A stretch of DNA of 26,081 nucleotides from CAURMH01 sp963525745 (GTDB taxonomy: Bacteria; Pseudomonadota; Gammaproteobacteria; Enterobacterales; Pasteurellaceae): positions 1 through 26,081 of the forward strand of contig CAURMH010000019.1 of NCBI GenBank assembly GCA_963525745.1, given 5' to 3'. Shown in pieces: positions 15,350 through 24,071 of the stretch (position 1 is the first letter of the stretch; every line of letters starts with the position of its first letter). The notes beneath the pieces are model-generated. The model did no database searches, was not told the origin of the DNA, and worked only from the letters and a program-made list of their open reading frames with translations. The translations under genes and the position numbers were made by a program.

Positions 15350-16534
15350 TTAATCATCGCGTAAACGCGCCTGCCCACCTCGTTGCAAGCGATTTTCATG
15401 ATCAATACGCAACAGCACACCAATCGTCGCGGACATAATAATAATACTGGAGCCGCCATAGCTGACTAACGGAAAGGTTAACCCTTTTGTCGGTAACATA
15501 CCGAGCGCCATGCCTAAATTGACGAATCCCTGAAAAAAAATCCAAAAACTGATACCAAAGGCAAAAAAACCGCGAAACCGTTGATTTAATAGCAACGATT
15601 CACGACCGATTTTAATCGCTCGAAAAACAAGCAATCCGAGCAAGGTGATCATCACCATAATGCCGATAAATCCGAATTCTTCGCCGATGATCGCCATAAT
15701 AAAATCCGTATGCGCTTCCGGCAAATATTCCAATTTCTGAATAGAATTGCCAAGCCCTTCGCCGTTGATTTGACCACGGCCGAAAGCCATTAAAGATTGC
15801 GTCAGCTGAAAACCCGCGCCATAAGGATCTTTAAAAGGCTCCAAAAAGCCGGTAAACCGCTTAAGTCGATAGGCTTCAAATAATACCAGCCATACAAAAA
15901 GTAATCCGCCGGTCACTATCAAGCCAATAAATTGCCAAAAATGCGCACCGACAATAAACAACATGCCGAACATAATCACAAACAGGACGACGGTACTGCC
16001 CATATCGGGTTGCGCCAACAGAAAAACCCCCATCAACCCCATAACAATAAAGGGCTTAAATGCACTTAATTTATGTCCGCGTACTTCATTATAACGACGG
16101 GTAAAATAACTGGCTAAAAAGCAGGTCAACGCAAATTTAGCAAATTCTGCCGGCTGAAAATTCAAAACCCCCAAAGAAATCCAACGCTTTGCGCCGTTTA
16201 CTGTACTACCGATCACCAAAACCGCAATCAATAATGCAATCGCCAGCCAAAACAATTTAACGTGCCAGCGTTCCCATTGAACCGTAGAAATATGTAAACT
16301 GACATAACAGGTCGCCATCGACAGCAAGACATAAACAAAATCGCGTTTCGCAAAATAAAACGGATCATTATAGAGTCTCGAACTGATCGGAATAGACGCC
16401 GACGCCACGGCAATCAGCCCGATCAATAGCAAAACCACAAACAACCAAAACAACGCGCGATCGTACAATAATCCCTGCGGGGTAATTCTGACCCATGCCT
16501 TATATTGCCGTTTAATTTCGGTAAAAAACATCAT
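15350..16534 (-). CDS. ftsW: Septal peptidoglycan glycosyltransferase FtsW
   Basis: This SEDS-family integral membrane glycosyltransferase polymerises lipid II at the septum with FtsI. The protein has 394 residues with about ten hydrophobic helices. Conserved SEDS segments are visible: GAKRWI in the first half, QPDMGSTVVLF, the large periplasmic loop with LMAFGRGQINGEGLGNS and LPEAHTDFIMAIIGEE, and the C-terminal GLTFPLVSYGGSS. It starts at ATG 16534 (two consecutive ATG codons are available). It lies 11 bases after murD and 14 before murG. Confidence 0.97.
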   Translation of the reverse strand: MMFFTEIKRQYKAWVRITPQGLLYDRALFWLFVVLLLIGLIAVASASIPISSRLYNDPFYFAKRDFVYVLLSMATCYVSLHISTVQWERWHVKLFWLAIALLIAVLVIGSTVNGAKRWISLGVLNFQPAEFAKFALTCFLASYFTRRYNEVRGHKLSAFKPFIVMGLMGVFLLAQPDMGSTVVLFVIMFGMLFIVGAHFWQFIGLIVTGGLLFVWLVLFEAYRLKRFTGFLEPFKDPYGAGFQLTQSLMAFGRGQINGEGLGNSIQKLEYLPEAHTDFIMAIIGEEFGFIGIMVMITLLGLLVFRAIKIGRESLLLNQRFRGFFAFGISFWIFFQGFVNLGMALGMLPTKGLTFPLVSYGGSSIIIMSATIGVLLRIDHENRLQRGGQARLRDD

Positions 16535-16545
16535 TGCTTATCTAC

Positions 16546-17853
16546 TCATCCTGCGCTTGCCAGTGCGGAAAAAACGTCGCCGCGCTGCTCAAAGCTATCG
16601 AATTGATCCAAACTGGCGCAAGCCGGCGATAACAAAACCATATCGCCTGCTTTTAATGTTGGCCGTAAAAATTCAATCGCCTGAGCCATCGTCACAAATA
16701 GATAACGCCGTTTAGCCAAGGCGGCCAATGATTTACCGTCTTGCCCAAAGCAATAACAAATGACGTGCGGTTGATTAATGAGTGGTCTCAACGGTGAAAA
16801 ATCGGCGCCTTTGCCATCGCCGCCAAGCAACAAATGCAACGTCCCCGCCACGTCCAAATCGGTCAACGCGGCCACCGTACTACCGACATTCGTTGCCTTA
16901 GAATCATTGATCCAGCGGACGCCATGAGCGAAATGAGCCAATTGAAAACGATGCGACAATCCTTTAAATGTACGAAGTGCGGTCCGAATTCCCGCTAAAT
17001 TGATCCCTGCCGCCTGAGCCAACGCCGTAGCGGCCAAAATATTCATTGCATTGTGCCGTCCGCTTAATGCCGCTTCATCGCAAGGCAAAATCACCTCATC
17101 GCGCGCCATAAAACATAATTTGCCCGCAACGGTTTTTAGCGAGTAATCCGCATTCTGCGCCCCAAAACACCATTGATGCCCGCTTTCGACTTGTGTCGGA
17201 TAAGTCAACAAATCGTCATGATTAACGAGAATAACGGCTGCTTGATGATAAATTTTTAACTTAGCTTGGCGATAAGCCTCCAAATCCGCATAACGATTCA
17301 TGTGATCTTCGCTGATATTCAACACGGTTGCGGCTGCCGCCCGTAGGCTATACGTGGTTTCCAATTGAAAACTGGATAGTTCCAAAACATAGAGATCAAT
17401 ATCCTGCTCCAACAATGAAAGCGCCGGAACTCCGATATTACCGCCCATAGCCGCTTTCACGCCCGCCGCTTTGGCCATTTCATAAACAAGTGTCGTTACC
17501 GTGCTTTTACCGTTAGAGCCGGTAATCGCAATAATCGGCTTTATCGCCTCGCGACAGAAAAGTTCAATGTCGCCCACCACTTCGATACCGGCGGCAAGTG
17601 CGGTCTGAATTTCAGGCGTTTTTAACGCCACGCCCGGACTGGCGACAATCATGTCGCTTTCCAATAGCCATTGTTGATTTAACCCGCCCATATGCAAAGG
17701 AACATCAGACGGGAGACTATCGGCACCTGCAGGATGAAGGCGGGTATCCATCACGCGAACCCGTGCTTTTTTATTACGTAAAAAATGCACACAGGAAAGC
17801 CCTGTTTTTCCTAAACCGATAACGGCAATCTTTTTATTTTGATATGTATTCAT
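16546..17853 (-). CDS. murD: UDP-N-acetylmuramoyl-L-alanine--D-glutamate ligase
   Basis: This second Mur ligase adds D-glutamate. The protein has 435 residues: a Rossmann domain (KIAVIGLGKTGLS), a central ATPase with TGSNGKST (K116), and a C-terminal domain with LLLGGDGKGADF. ATG 17853 is chosen because it gives the conserved N-terminus MNTYQNKKIAVIGLG. An in-frame start 41 codons upstream would read through a hairpin and into mraY and adds no family sequence. No clear Shine-Dalgarno is visible before ATG 17853, and the gene begins 36 bases after a terminator-like hairpin, which is odd for an essential gene. Two USS cores lie inside. Confidence 0.96.
   Translation of the reverse strand: MNTYQNKKIAVIGLGKTGLSCVHFLRNKKARVRVMDTRLHPAGADSLPSDVPLHMGGLNQQWLLESDMIVASPGVALKTPEIQTALAAGIEVVGDIELFCREAIKPIIAITGSNGKSTVTTLVYEMAKAAGVKAAMGGNIGVPALSLLEQDIDLYVLELSSFQLETTYSLRAAAATVLNISEDHMNRYADLEAYRQAKLKIYHQAAVILVNHDDLLTYPTQVESGHQWCFGAQNADYSLKTVAGKLCFMARDEVILPCDEAALSGRHNAMNILAATALAQAAGINLAGIRTALRTFKGLSHRFQLAHFAHGVRWINDSKATNVGSTVAALTDLDVAGTLHLLLGGDGKGADFSPLRPLINQPHVICYCFGQDGKSLAALAKRRYLFVTMAQAIEFLRPTLKAGDMVLLSPACASLDQFDSFEQRGDVFSALASAG
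16975..16983 (+). repeat. USS core in murD (first)
   Basis: A perfect AAGTGCGGT; the gene reads ACC GCA CTT (Thr-Ala-Leu, context GIRTALRTF), ahead of KGLSHRF. It is at the position homologous to the USS in murC. Confidence 0.95.
17596..17604 (+). repeat. USS core in murD (second)
   Basis: A perfect AAGTGCGGT; the gene reads ACC GCA CTT (Thr-Ala-Leu, context IQTALAAG). Confidence 0.95.
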
Positions 17854-17889
17854 TTTTATAATCAGACAAAAGAAACAGATAAAAATAAA

Positions 17890-17913
17890 CTCGCTCTTTT
17901 CACAAAGAGCGAG
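17890..17913 (-). terminator. Terminator-like hairpin between mraY and murD
   Basis: In - strand RNA a perfect 10-base-pair stem (CTCGCTCTTT with AAAGAGCGAG) closes on a GUGA tetraloop of the GNRA class and is followed by TTTATTTTTATC. It starts 5 bases after the mraY stop. By structure it is an intrinsic terminator or attenuator inside the dcw cluster. Confidence 0.75.
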
Positions 17914-17918
17914 ATTGA

Positions 17919-19001
17919 TTATCGAAGTTTTAAAGTGACAAGCCCCATCAACACTAACATCAATGAAATAATCCAAAATCGAATAATCACACGCGGCTCA
18001 GGCCAGCCTTCCAATTCAAAGTGATGGTGAATCGGCGCCATCCTGAAAATACGTTGCTTTCTCAATTTATAGGAACCCACCTGTAAAATTACCGATAACG
18101 CTTCCACAACAAACACGCCGCCCATAATCACCAATAAAAACTCCTGACGCACTAAGATCGCCACCACGCCTAGCGCACCGCCTAATGCGAGCGAACCGAC
18201 ATCGCCCATGAAAACCTGCGCAGGGTAAGTGTTAAACCACAAAAAACCAAGCCCGGCACCAACGATCGTGGTACAGAACACCACCACTTCGGAACTATAT
18301 TTTATATAAGGAATATGCAAGTATTCGGCAAAATTCACGTTTCCCGTCGCCCATGCGATTAATGCAAAAGCCCCCGCCACCAACGCCGTCGGCATAATCG
18401 CCAGCCCGTCCAGCCCGTCTGTCAAATTCACGGCATTTCCCGTACCGACAATCACAAAATAAGACAGTACGATATAAAATACCCCGAGCTGCGGCATAAC
18501 ATCTTTAAAAAACGGCACAACCAAACGGGTCGCATCCGTCTCTTTTCCCAGCACATACAACCAAATAATCGCCGCCAGCGCCACCACCGACATCCAAAAA
18601 TATTTCCAGCGCGCAATCAACCCATCGGTATTTTTACGGGTAATTTTACGATAATCATCTACAAAACCGATTGCGCCGTAGCCGAATAAAACGAATAAAC
18701 AAACCCAAATATAAGGATTGGATAAATTCGCCCAAAGTAACGTACTTACGCCGATAGAAAACAAAATCATCACACCGCCCATCGTCGGCGTACCGCGTTT
18801 GCTGAAATGGCTTTCCGGCCCGTCATGACGCACTTCCTGACCGAATTTTAACAACTGTAAACGCTTAATCACTTTCGGACCAATCCAAAGCGAAAGGCAA
18901 AGTGCGGTCAATAAAGCTAAAATTGCACGCACGGTAATATAGGAAATCGCATTAAACGCGGTTTCATAACGAACTAAAAATTCAGCAAGCCAAACTAACA
19001 T
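17919..19001 (-). CDS. mraY: Phospho-N-acetylmuramoyl-pentapeptide transferase
   Basis: This integral membrane enzyme transfers phospho-MurNAc-pentapeptide to undecaprenyl phosphate, giving lipid I. The protein has 360 residues, as in E. coli, with about ten membrane helices. The catalytic aspartates D115 and D116 (GFVDDYRK), the NLTDGLDGLA segment and the C-terminal APIHHHFELEGWPE histidine motif are all present. ATG 19001 overlaps the murF stop by 7 bases (ATGTTAG). A GGGA site lies 9 bases upstream. It is followed by a terminator-like hairpin. Confidence 0.98.
   Translation of the reverse strand: MLVWLAEFLVRYETAFNAISYITVRAILALLTALCLSLWIGPKVIKRLQLLKFGQEVRHDGPESHFSKRGTPTMGGVMILFSIGVSTLLWANLSNPYIWVCLFVLFGYGAIGFVDDYRKITRKNTDGLIARWKYFWMSVVALAAIIWLYVLGKETDATRLVVPFFKDVMPQLGVFYIVLSYFVIVGTGNAVNLTDGLDGLAIMPTALVAGAFALIAWATGNVNFAEYLHIPYIKYSSEVVVFCTTIVGAGLGFLWFNTYPAQVFMGDVGSLALGGALGVVAILVRQEFLLVIMGGVFVVEALSVILQVGSYKLRKQRIFRMAPIHHHFELEGWPEPRVIIRFWIISLMLVLMGLVTLKLR
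18900..18908 (+). repeat. USS core in mraY
   Basis: A perfect AAGTGCGGT; the gene reads ACC GCA CTT (Thr-Ala-Leu, context LLTALCLS) in the first membrane helix. Confidence 0.95.
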
Positions 19002-20398
19002 GTAAAACGATCCCTTACTCCTTCGATCACCTCTTCCATTCGCATACTCCGTGATCCTTTTCCCAAAACGACAACTTTTTGTTTTTCTTCTTGTTTTTTC
19101 TTAATCATTGCCGATAAATAATCGATCATCGCGGCTTTATCCTCAAAATGCTTACCGCAAACGGCCGCAGAAATGACCGCACTTTCCGTTCCGAAGGAAA
19201 GCACGAAATCAAGCTTTGCCTGCTTTGCATAATCGGCAATCTCTTGATGATAAATCTGCGTATCGGCGCCTAACTCGCGCATATCGCCGACCACTAAAAT
19301 ACGGAAAATCGCCCCGTTTTGATCCGCGCCATTTTTCGCAGGATAGTTTTTCAGTACGTCAATGGCTGATTTTAACGAACCGACATTGGCATTATAAGTA
19401 TCATCCAATAAGAGCAAGCCGTCATTCACTTGAATCGGATATAACCGCCCCTTTACTTTAATCCGCTCGGCCAACCCGGCTCGAACGTCTTCTAACGACG
19501 CCCCGACATTTATCGCCAACGCTGCAGCGGCAAGGGCATTTTTCACATTATGGTCGCCGAGATAAGGCATGCTAATCTCGATTTCCCCTATCGGCGAAAT
19601 TAAACGAAAATCGACCGCACTTTCCGAATAAACCATTTGCTCGGCACGATAATTGCCGCCGTTAAACGACTGCAGCGTACGCCCGCCGATTTCCGACTGC
19701 CAAAGAGGCAAATAAGGGCTTTCCGCATTAACAATCGCCACCCCGTTCGGCGCCAAGCCGCGAAAAATTTCGCCTTTCGCCTTAGCCACGCCTTCAACGG
19801 AACCGAAACCTTCCAAATGCGCCGGCGCCACATTATTAATCAACGCCACATCAGGACGAACCAATTTCGTCGTATAATCAATTTCGCCCGGATGATTTGC
19901 GCCCAATTCAATCACCGCAAATTGATGCCGTTCGGTTAGCCGTAAAAGCGTCAACGGCACGCCGATATCGTTATTAAAATTTCCCTGCGTAAACAAAACT
20001 GCCGCCGGATTTTTTGCGGTATGTTGCAAAATGGCGGCCGTCATTTCTTTCACGGTGGTTTTTCCGGAAGAACCGGTTATTGCCACCGTGCGCGGGTTAA
20101 TTTTATCACGTAGCCATTTTCCCAACCTTCCCAACGCCAATCGCGTATCATCAACGATCAACTGCGGCACATTTAGCGCCGGAGCCGGTTGTTGCACAAC
20201 AAGTGCCGCTGCGCCTTGCTTAACCGCCTCGGACAAATAGTGGTGCGCATCAAATTTTTCACCTTTTAACGCAAAAAATAGACTCTTTTCAACGTATTTT
20301 CGGGTATCCGTATTGACGGAATCAATCTGAATATCACCGGCACCAACTAACTTCGCCGATAAAATATCAGCTAATTGAGAAGTAGAAAATGCGATCAT
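18995..20398 (-). CDS. murF: UDP-MurNAc-tripeptide--D-alanyl-D-alanine ligase
   Basis: This last cytoplasmic Mur ligase adds the D-Ala-D-Ala dipeptide made by Ddl. The protein has 467 residues: an N-terminal domain (DSVNTDTRK, FFALKGEKFDAH), a central ATPase with TGSSGKTT (K113) and NFNNDIGVPLTLL, and a C-terminal domain with DDTYNANVGS and GDMRELG. ATG 20398 follows the murE stop by 8 bases, and it overlaps mraY by 7 bases. Two USS cores lie inside. Confidence 0.98.
   Translation of the reverse strand: MIAFSTSQLADILSAKLVGAGDIQIDSVNTDTRKYVEKSLFFALKGEKFDAHHYLSEAVKQGAAALVVQQPAPALNVPQLIVDDTRLALGRLGKWLRDKINPRTVAITGSSGKTTVKEMTAAILQHTAKNPAAVLFTQGNFNNDIGVPLTLLRLTERHQFAVIELGANHPGEIDYTTKLVRPDVALINNVAPAHLEGFGSVEGVAKAKGEIFRGLAPNGVAIVNAESPYLPLWQSEIGGRTLQSFNGGNYRAEQMVYSESAVDFRLISPIGEIEISMPYLGDHNVKNALAAAALAINVGASLEDVRAGLAERIKVKGRLYPIQVNDGLLLLDDTYNANVGSLKSAIDVLKNYPAKNGADQNGAIFRILVVGDMRELGADTQIYHQEIADYAKQAKLDFVLSFGTESAVISAAVCGKHFEDKAAMIDYLSAMIKKKQEEKQKVVVLGKGSRSMRMEEVIEGVRDRFTC
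19176..19184 (-). repeat. USS core in murF (first)
   Basis: A perfect ACCGCACTT; the gene reads AGT GCG GTC (Ser-Ala-Val, context TESAVISA). Confidence 0.95.
19614..19622 (-). repeat. USS core in murF (second)
   Basis: A perfect ACCGCACTT; the gene reads AGT GCG GTC (Ser-Ala-Val, context SESAVDFR). Confidence 0.95.
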
Positions 20399-20406
20399 AA
20401 TTTAAC

Positions 20407-21888
20407 CTACAAATAACTTTTTACTGTTTCCTGATCGGAAAAGAAATCCACGTTTGCAAAAGTAATTTGTTCGGTTTCATGGCCTTTGCCGGCGATTAAA
20501 ATCGTGTCATTCGGACGGGCATTTTCAATAGCGAATTGAATCGCCGTTTCACGGTCAGGAATCAAGCCGACTTTTTCCATATCCACAAATCCGGCCACAA
20601 TATCGGCTTCAATTTGATCCGGATCTTCCTGACGCGGATTATCCATTGTCACAATAACTGAATCGGCAAATTTCTCGGCGACCTGCGCCATCAAAGGACG
20701 TTTTCCTTTATCGCGCTCACCGCCGCAACCAAACACGCACCAAAGATCGCCTTTGCAATGTTCGCGTGCCGCATTCAAAGCTTTTTCCAACGCGTCCGGT
20801 GTGTGTGCATAATCAACAATCACGGTAGGACGACCCGGTTTCATAATCATTTCCATTCGACCACATACTCCTTGTAAATTCGGCGCCGTCCGAACCAAAT
20901 CGTGCAGAGAATAGCCTAATTCAAGTAAGGTCGCCGCCGCCAATAACAAATTACTGACATTAAACGCACCGATTAACTTACTGTGAAAAAGTCCGTTTCC
21001 CCAACTCGATTCAAACTCGATCGTCGCGCCATGGGATGAAAAACTAATTTTTGTTGCTTTAAGCCATTTGGCTCCGATTGATTGATACTCCGCCTGCGTG
21101 CTCACCGCAACGGCCGTCGGAATATCGACTAAAAGCGCCTCACCCATTTTATCATCCGCATTAATGATACGATGAGAAACTTTTAATTCTGTAAATAACC
21201 GTTTTTTCGCCGCGCCGTATTCTGCCATGGTTTTATGATAATCCAAATGATCGCGACTTAAATTAGAAAAAACGGCGGCGGCAAATTCAAGCCCGTCCGC
21301 ACGATGTTGCACCAACCCGTGCGAAGACACTTCAATTGCCGCAAAATTTGCGCCCTGCGCAACGAATTTTGCCAGTGTTGACTGAATTTCAATGGCAGAA
21401 CCGGTTGTATTACGCGCTTTAGTAAGCCCGCAGGCTCCCCCTTTTTCAGCGATAAGCCCATTACCGATCGTGCCCATAACGGCGGCCTGCTTGCCCAGCA
21501 ATTGCGCCCACTGCGCCAATAATTGCGAAACCGTCGTTTTACCGTTAGTTCCCGTCACCCCGACTAACGTCAAGCGGCGGGAAGGAAAATCATAAAATCG
21601 GCCGGCCAATTCGGAAAGCTGCGCGGATAACCGATAAAATCCGATAAGCGGCACATCGCCCCGCCATTGAAGTGACAAATGCGCCGGCGCCGAATCAGTC
21701 TCGAAAATGACCGCACTTGCCCCCGCCTCAATCGCCTTATCAATATAAGCCGTGCCGTCCACCTGATGCCCTTTCACCGCCACAAACACATCTTTCGGCC
21801 GAATTTCGCGGCTATCCAAAACCAACTCGTTCACTTCCAACGAGGAAGGAAGGGAAGGCAAATCGAAAAGTGCGGTCAATTTTTTCAT
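20407..21888 (-). CDS. murE: UDP-MurNAc-L-Ala-D-Glu--meso-diaminopimelate ligase
   Basis: This third Mur ligase adds the diamino acid. The protein has 493 residues. The ATPase motif GVTGTNGKTTVSQ has K117. The amino-acid specificity motif D416-N417-P418-R419 (MDNPRQEDPD) is the meso-diaminopimelate type, which fits a Gram-negative wall. The N-terminal domain has LDSREIRPKDVFVAVKG. It lies 59 bases after ftsI, one of the wider gaps in the cluster, with an AGAGAG site before ATG 21888. Two USS cores lie inside, one at codons 4-7. Confidence 0.98.
   Translation of the reverse strand: MKKLTALFDLPSLPSSLEVNELVLDSREIRPKDVFVAVKGHQVDGTAYIDKAIEAGASAVIFETDSAPAHLSLQWRGDVPLIGFYRLSAQLSELAGRFYDFPSRRLTLVGVTGTNGKTTVSQLLAQWAQLLGKQAAVMGTIGNGLIAEKGGACGLTKARNTTGSAIEIQSTLAKFVAQGANFAAIEVSSHGLVQHRADGLEFAAAVFSNLSRDHLDYHKTMAEYGAAKKRLFTELKVSHRIINADDKMGEALLVDIPTAVAVSTQAEYQSIGAKWLKATKISFSSHGATIEFESSWGNGLFHSKLIGAFNVSNLLLAAATLLELGYSLHDLVRTAPNLQGVCGRMEMIMKPGRPTVIVDYAHTPDALEKALNAAREHCKGDLWCVFGCGGERDKGKRPLMAQVAEKFADSVIVTMDNPRQEDPDQIEADIVAGFVDMEKVGLIPDRETAIQFAIENARPNDTILIAGKGHETEQITFANVDFFSDQETVKSYL
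21710..21718 (-). repeat. USS core in murE (first)
   Basis: A perfect ACCGCACTT; the gene reads AGT GCG GTC (Ser-Ala-Val, context AGASAVIF). Confidence 0.95.
21868..21876 (+). repeat. USS core in murE (second, at the 5' end)
   Basis: A perfect AAGTGCGGT; the gene reads ACC GCA CTT (Thr-Ala-Leu, context MKKLTALFDLP) in the first ten codons. Confidence 0.95.
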
Positions 21889-21947
21889 GGTTTTCTCTCT
21901 TTCATATTTTCATCGGCATTCGACGCGGCTTGGCTTGTCGCCCGGCA

Positions 21948-23744
21948 TTAATTTAAACGCACCGTGCGTCTCACCGTTTTATCCGTCGGCTCCGCATCGG
22001 GCGTAATACCGTTTGCGCGTAGTGTGTAGCCCATTATACTTGAAAATACCGGTGCAGATATAGCCCCGCCATAATAAGCGCCCGCTTTCGGATCATTAAT
22101 CAACACCACAAGGGCATAACGCGGATCACTAATCGGCGCAATCCCTGCCGTAAACGCCACATATTTATTCACATATTGACCATGTTCAATTTTACGCGCC
22201 GTACCGGTTTTCACCCCGACGCGATAACCGTCGACCATCGCGCGTTTATTATGAATCGCCACTTTTTCTAACATATTCACGATTTCACGCGTAGTTTTTT
22301 CCGAAAAGACCCGCTGCCCGATCACCGGCGGATCCACTTTGGTAATAGATAACGGACGATAAACGCCCATACTGCCTAATGTCGCATACGCGCGCGCAAT
22401 CTGCAACGGCGTCGCCGTAATATTGTAACCGTAAGATACCGCCGCCCGATCAATGTCCGCCCAATGCTTACGTCCTGCATTCAGCAAACCGGCCTGTTCG
22501 CCTACCAAGCCCAAATCCGTCGGTTTGCCCAAGCCTGCCGCCTGATAGGTTTCCATCAATGCAGAAGGCGGCATACGTAAAGCCAAACGGCTGACTCCAC
22601 GGTTACTCGAATTAATCAAAATATCGTCCAACGACTGCTGCGCCCGCGGCGCCACATCATTAATCTCTTTTCCGCTGACTTTAAACGGTTCCGTATTAAT
22701 AATCTCACTGCGGTAAGTTGCACCGCGCTGAAGTGCGGTCAAAACCACAAAAGGTTTTACCGTCGAGCCCGGCTCAAAGACATCGGTAATCGCCCGATTT
22801 CGCATCAGTTCCGCCTTCACGCCGACACGATTGTTCGGATTATACGAAGGCGCATTGGCCATCGCCAACACTTCACCTGTACGCACATCAACCAACACCG
22901 CCGTGCCCGATTCCGCCTTATTCTCAGCCACCGCTTTTTTAATTTCATGATAAACCATCGACTGCAATTTCTCATCAATACTTAACGTCACATCCTGCGC
23001 GTCATATTTCCGCTCATTGGCGATATTTTCAACCACATTACCGCGCTTGTCTTTACGCACCAAACGCGAGCCGTCTTTGCCCACCAACAACGCATTAAAA
23101 CTTTTCTCAATGCCCTCAATGCCGTTACCGTCAATATCCGTATAACCGATAAGATGTGCCATTTTCTCCACCTGCGGATAAAAACGACGGGCTTCATTTT
23201 CAAAGAAAATTCCCTTTATTTTCAAATCCTTAACATAATTCGCTTTATTTTCTTCTACCTGCCGCGCTAAATACAAAAAACCGGATTGACGATGTTTTTC
23301 AATTTTTCTGACCAAGTCGTTAACGCTCATACCCAACACCTCAGCCAACGCACTAACGCGCGCTTTATCCGCCAACGCATTTTCTTTTAACATGGTTTTC
23401 GGATCGGCCACAACCGCGCTCATCGGCACACTGACCGAAAGCAATTGCCCGTTTCGATCCAACACTGAACCGCGCACCGACAAAATTTTATCCTTACGCA
23501 AAGAACGCTTATCCGCTTCCCCCGCCAGCGTATCCGCATCAATGGATTGCACATAAGCGGCTCGCGCCACAAGCGCCCCAAAACCGACAAAAAGAAGGGT
23601 AATGGCCACAAAATAACGCCACTTTAAAAAACTTTCCTCAAACACCAATTTCGGCTGATTTTGTTTAACCGAAACCGTTTCATTAGCTTTTTTGACCGCT
23701 CTTTTCGGTTTTGACAATTTTTTAGAAGAATTAAACCTGACCAT
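21948..23744 (-). CDS. ftsI: Penicillin-binding protein 3 (septal transpeptidase)
   Basis: This divisome transpeptidase cross-links septal peptidoglycan together with FtsW and is the target of aztreonam and other beta-lactams. The protein has 598 residues: a basic cytoplasmic tail, one membrane helix at about 43-62, a PBP dimerisation domain (from RGSVLDRNG) and a transpeptidase domain. Active-site motifs are S327-T-V-K330, S379-S-N381 and K512-T-G514, the same numbers as in H. influenzae PBP3. At positions linked to beta-lactam resistance in that species it has S385, A502, R517 and N526 (the susceptible state) but I377. It lies 6 bases after ftsL. Confidence 0.98.
   Translation of the reverse strand: MVRFNSSKKLSKPKRAVKKANETVSVKQNQPKLVFEESFLKWRYFVAITLLFVGFGALVARAAYVQSIDADTLAGEADKRSLRKDKILSVRGSVLDRNGQLLSVSVPMSAVVADPKTMLKENALADKARVSALAEVLGMSVNDLVRKIEKHRQSGFLYLARQVEENKANYVKDLKIKGIFFENEARRFYPQVEKMAHLIGYTDIDGNGIEGIEKSFNALLVGKDGSRLVRKDKRGNVVENIANERKYDAQDVTLSIDEKLQSMVYHEIKKAVAENKAESGTAVLVDVRTGEVLAMANAPSYNPNNRVGVKAELMRNRAITDVFEPGSTVKPFVVLTALQRGATYRSEIINTEPFKVSGKEINDVAPRAQQSLDDILINSSNRGVSRLALRMPPSALMETYQAAGLGKPTDLGLVGEQAGLLNAGRKHWADIDRAAVSYGYNITATPLQIARAYATLGSMGVYRPLSITKVDPPVIGQRVFSEKTTREIVNMLEKVAIHNKRAMVDGYRVGVKTGTARKIEHGQYVNKYVAFTAGIAPISDPRYALVVLINDPKAGAYYGGAISAPVFSSIMGYTLRANGITPDAEPTDKTVRRTVRLN
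22731..22739 (+). repeat. USS core in ftsI
   Basis: A perfect AAGTGCGGT; the gene reads ACC GCA CTT (Thr-Ala-Leu, context VVLTALQRG), a few residues after the catalytic STVK motif. Confidence 0.95.
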
Positions 23745-23750
23745 TTTTCA

Positions 23751-24071
23751 TTATTCCAAAATAATCACTTCCTGCTCCGGCGTCGGCGCCTGCATTTTCA
23801 AACTTCCGACGGCAATCGTCTCAATGTGGGCGTTATCACTTTCCGCCACTTCTTGCAATTGCAAATTACGATATTCGTTATCCAACGCCTGACGCTGTAA
23901 AACCAACTGATCGTTTTCCGAAATCAACGCGCGCGTCTGATGGGTCATCCAAATTGTCGCCATCGCCGAAGTCAAAATCAGCGCCAACAACACCGCCACC
24001 AATTTATTGGCAGAACACAAATCTTCCACCAAAATATGCTGCAAAGGATAACGTTCGCTATTATCTAACAT
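23751..24071 (-). CDS. ftsL: Cell division protein FtsL
   Basis: This small bitopic divisome protein forms a coiled-coil complex with FtsB and binds FtsQ, FtsW and FtsI. The protein has 106 residues: a short cytoplasmic part, a membrane helix at about 24-41, and a periplasmic coiled coil (about 44-78, RALISENDQLVLQRQALDNE). ATG 24071 shares one base with the rsmH stop (TGATG), a common coupled arrangement. A TTG codon directly upstream (24074) is a possible but less likely start. Confidence 0.93.
   Translation of the reverse strand: MLDNSERYPLQHILVEDLCSANKLVAVLLALILTSAMATIWMTHQTRALISENDQLVLQRQALDNEYRNLQLQEVAESDNAHIETIAVGSLKMQAPTPEQEVIILE

Noticed and set aside
17854..17889. A murD promoter with TATAAA as -10
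   Set aside because: TATAAA ends two bases before the ATG, too close for a transcript carrying the full gene, and the -35 match is poor.
16546..17976. A longer murD reading with 41 extra N-terminal residues
   Set aside because: The extra part would be translated through the hairpin and mraY 3' end, contains no Mur ligase sequence, and the conserved N-terminus begins at 17853.
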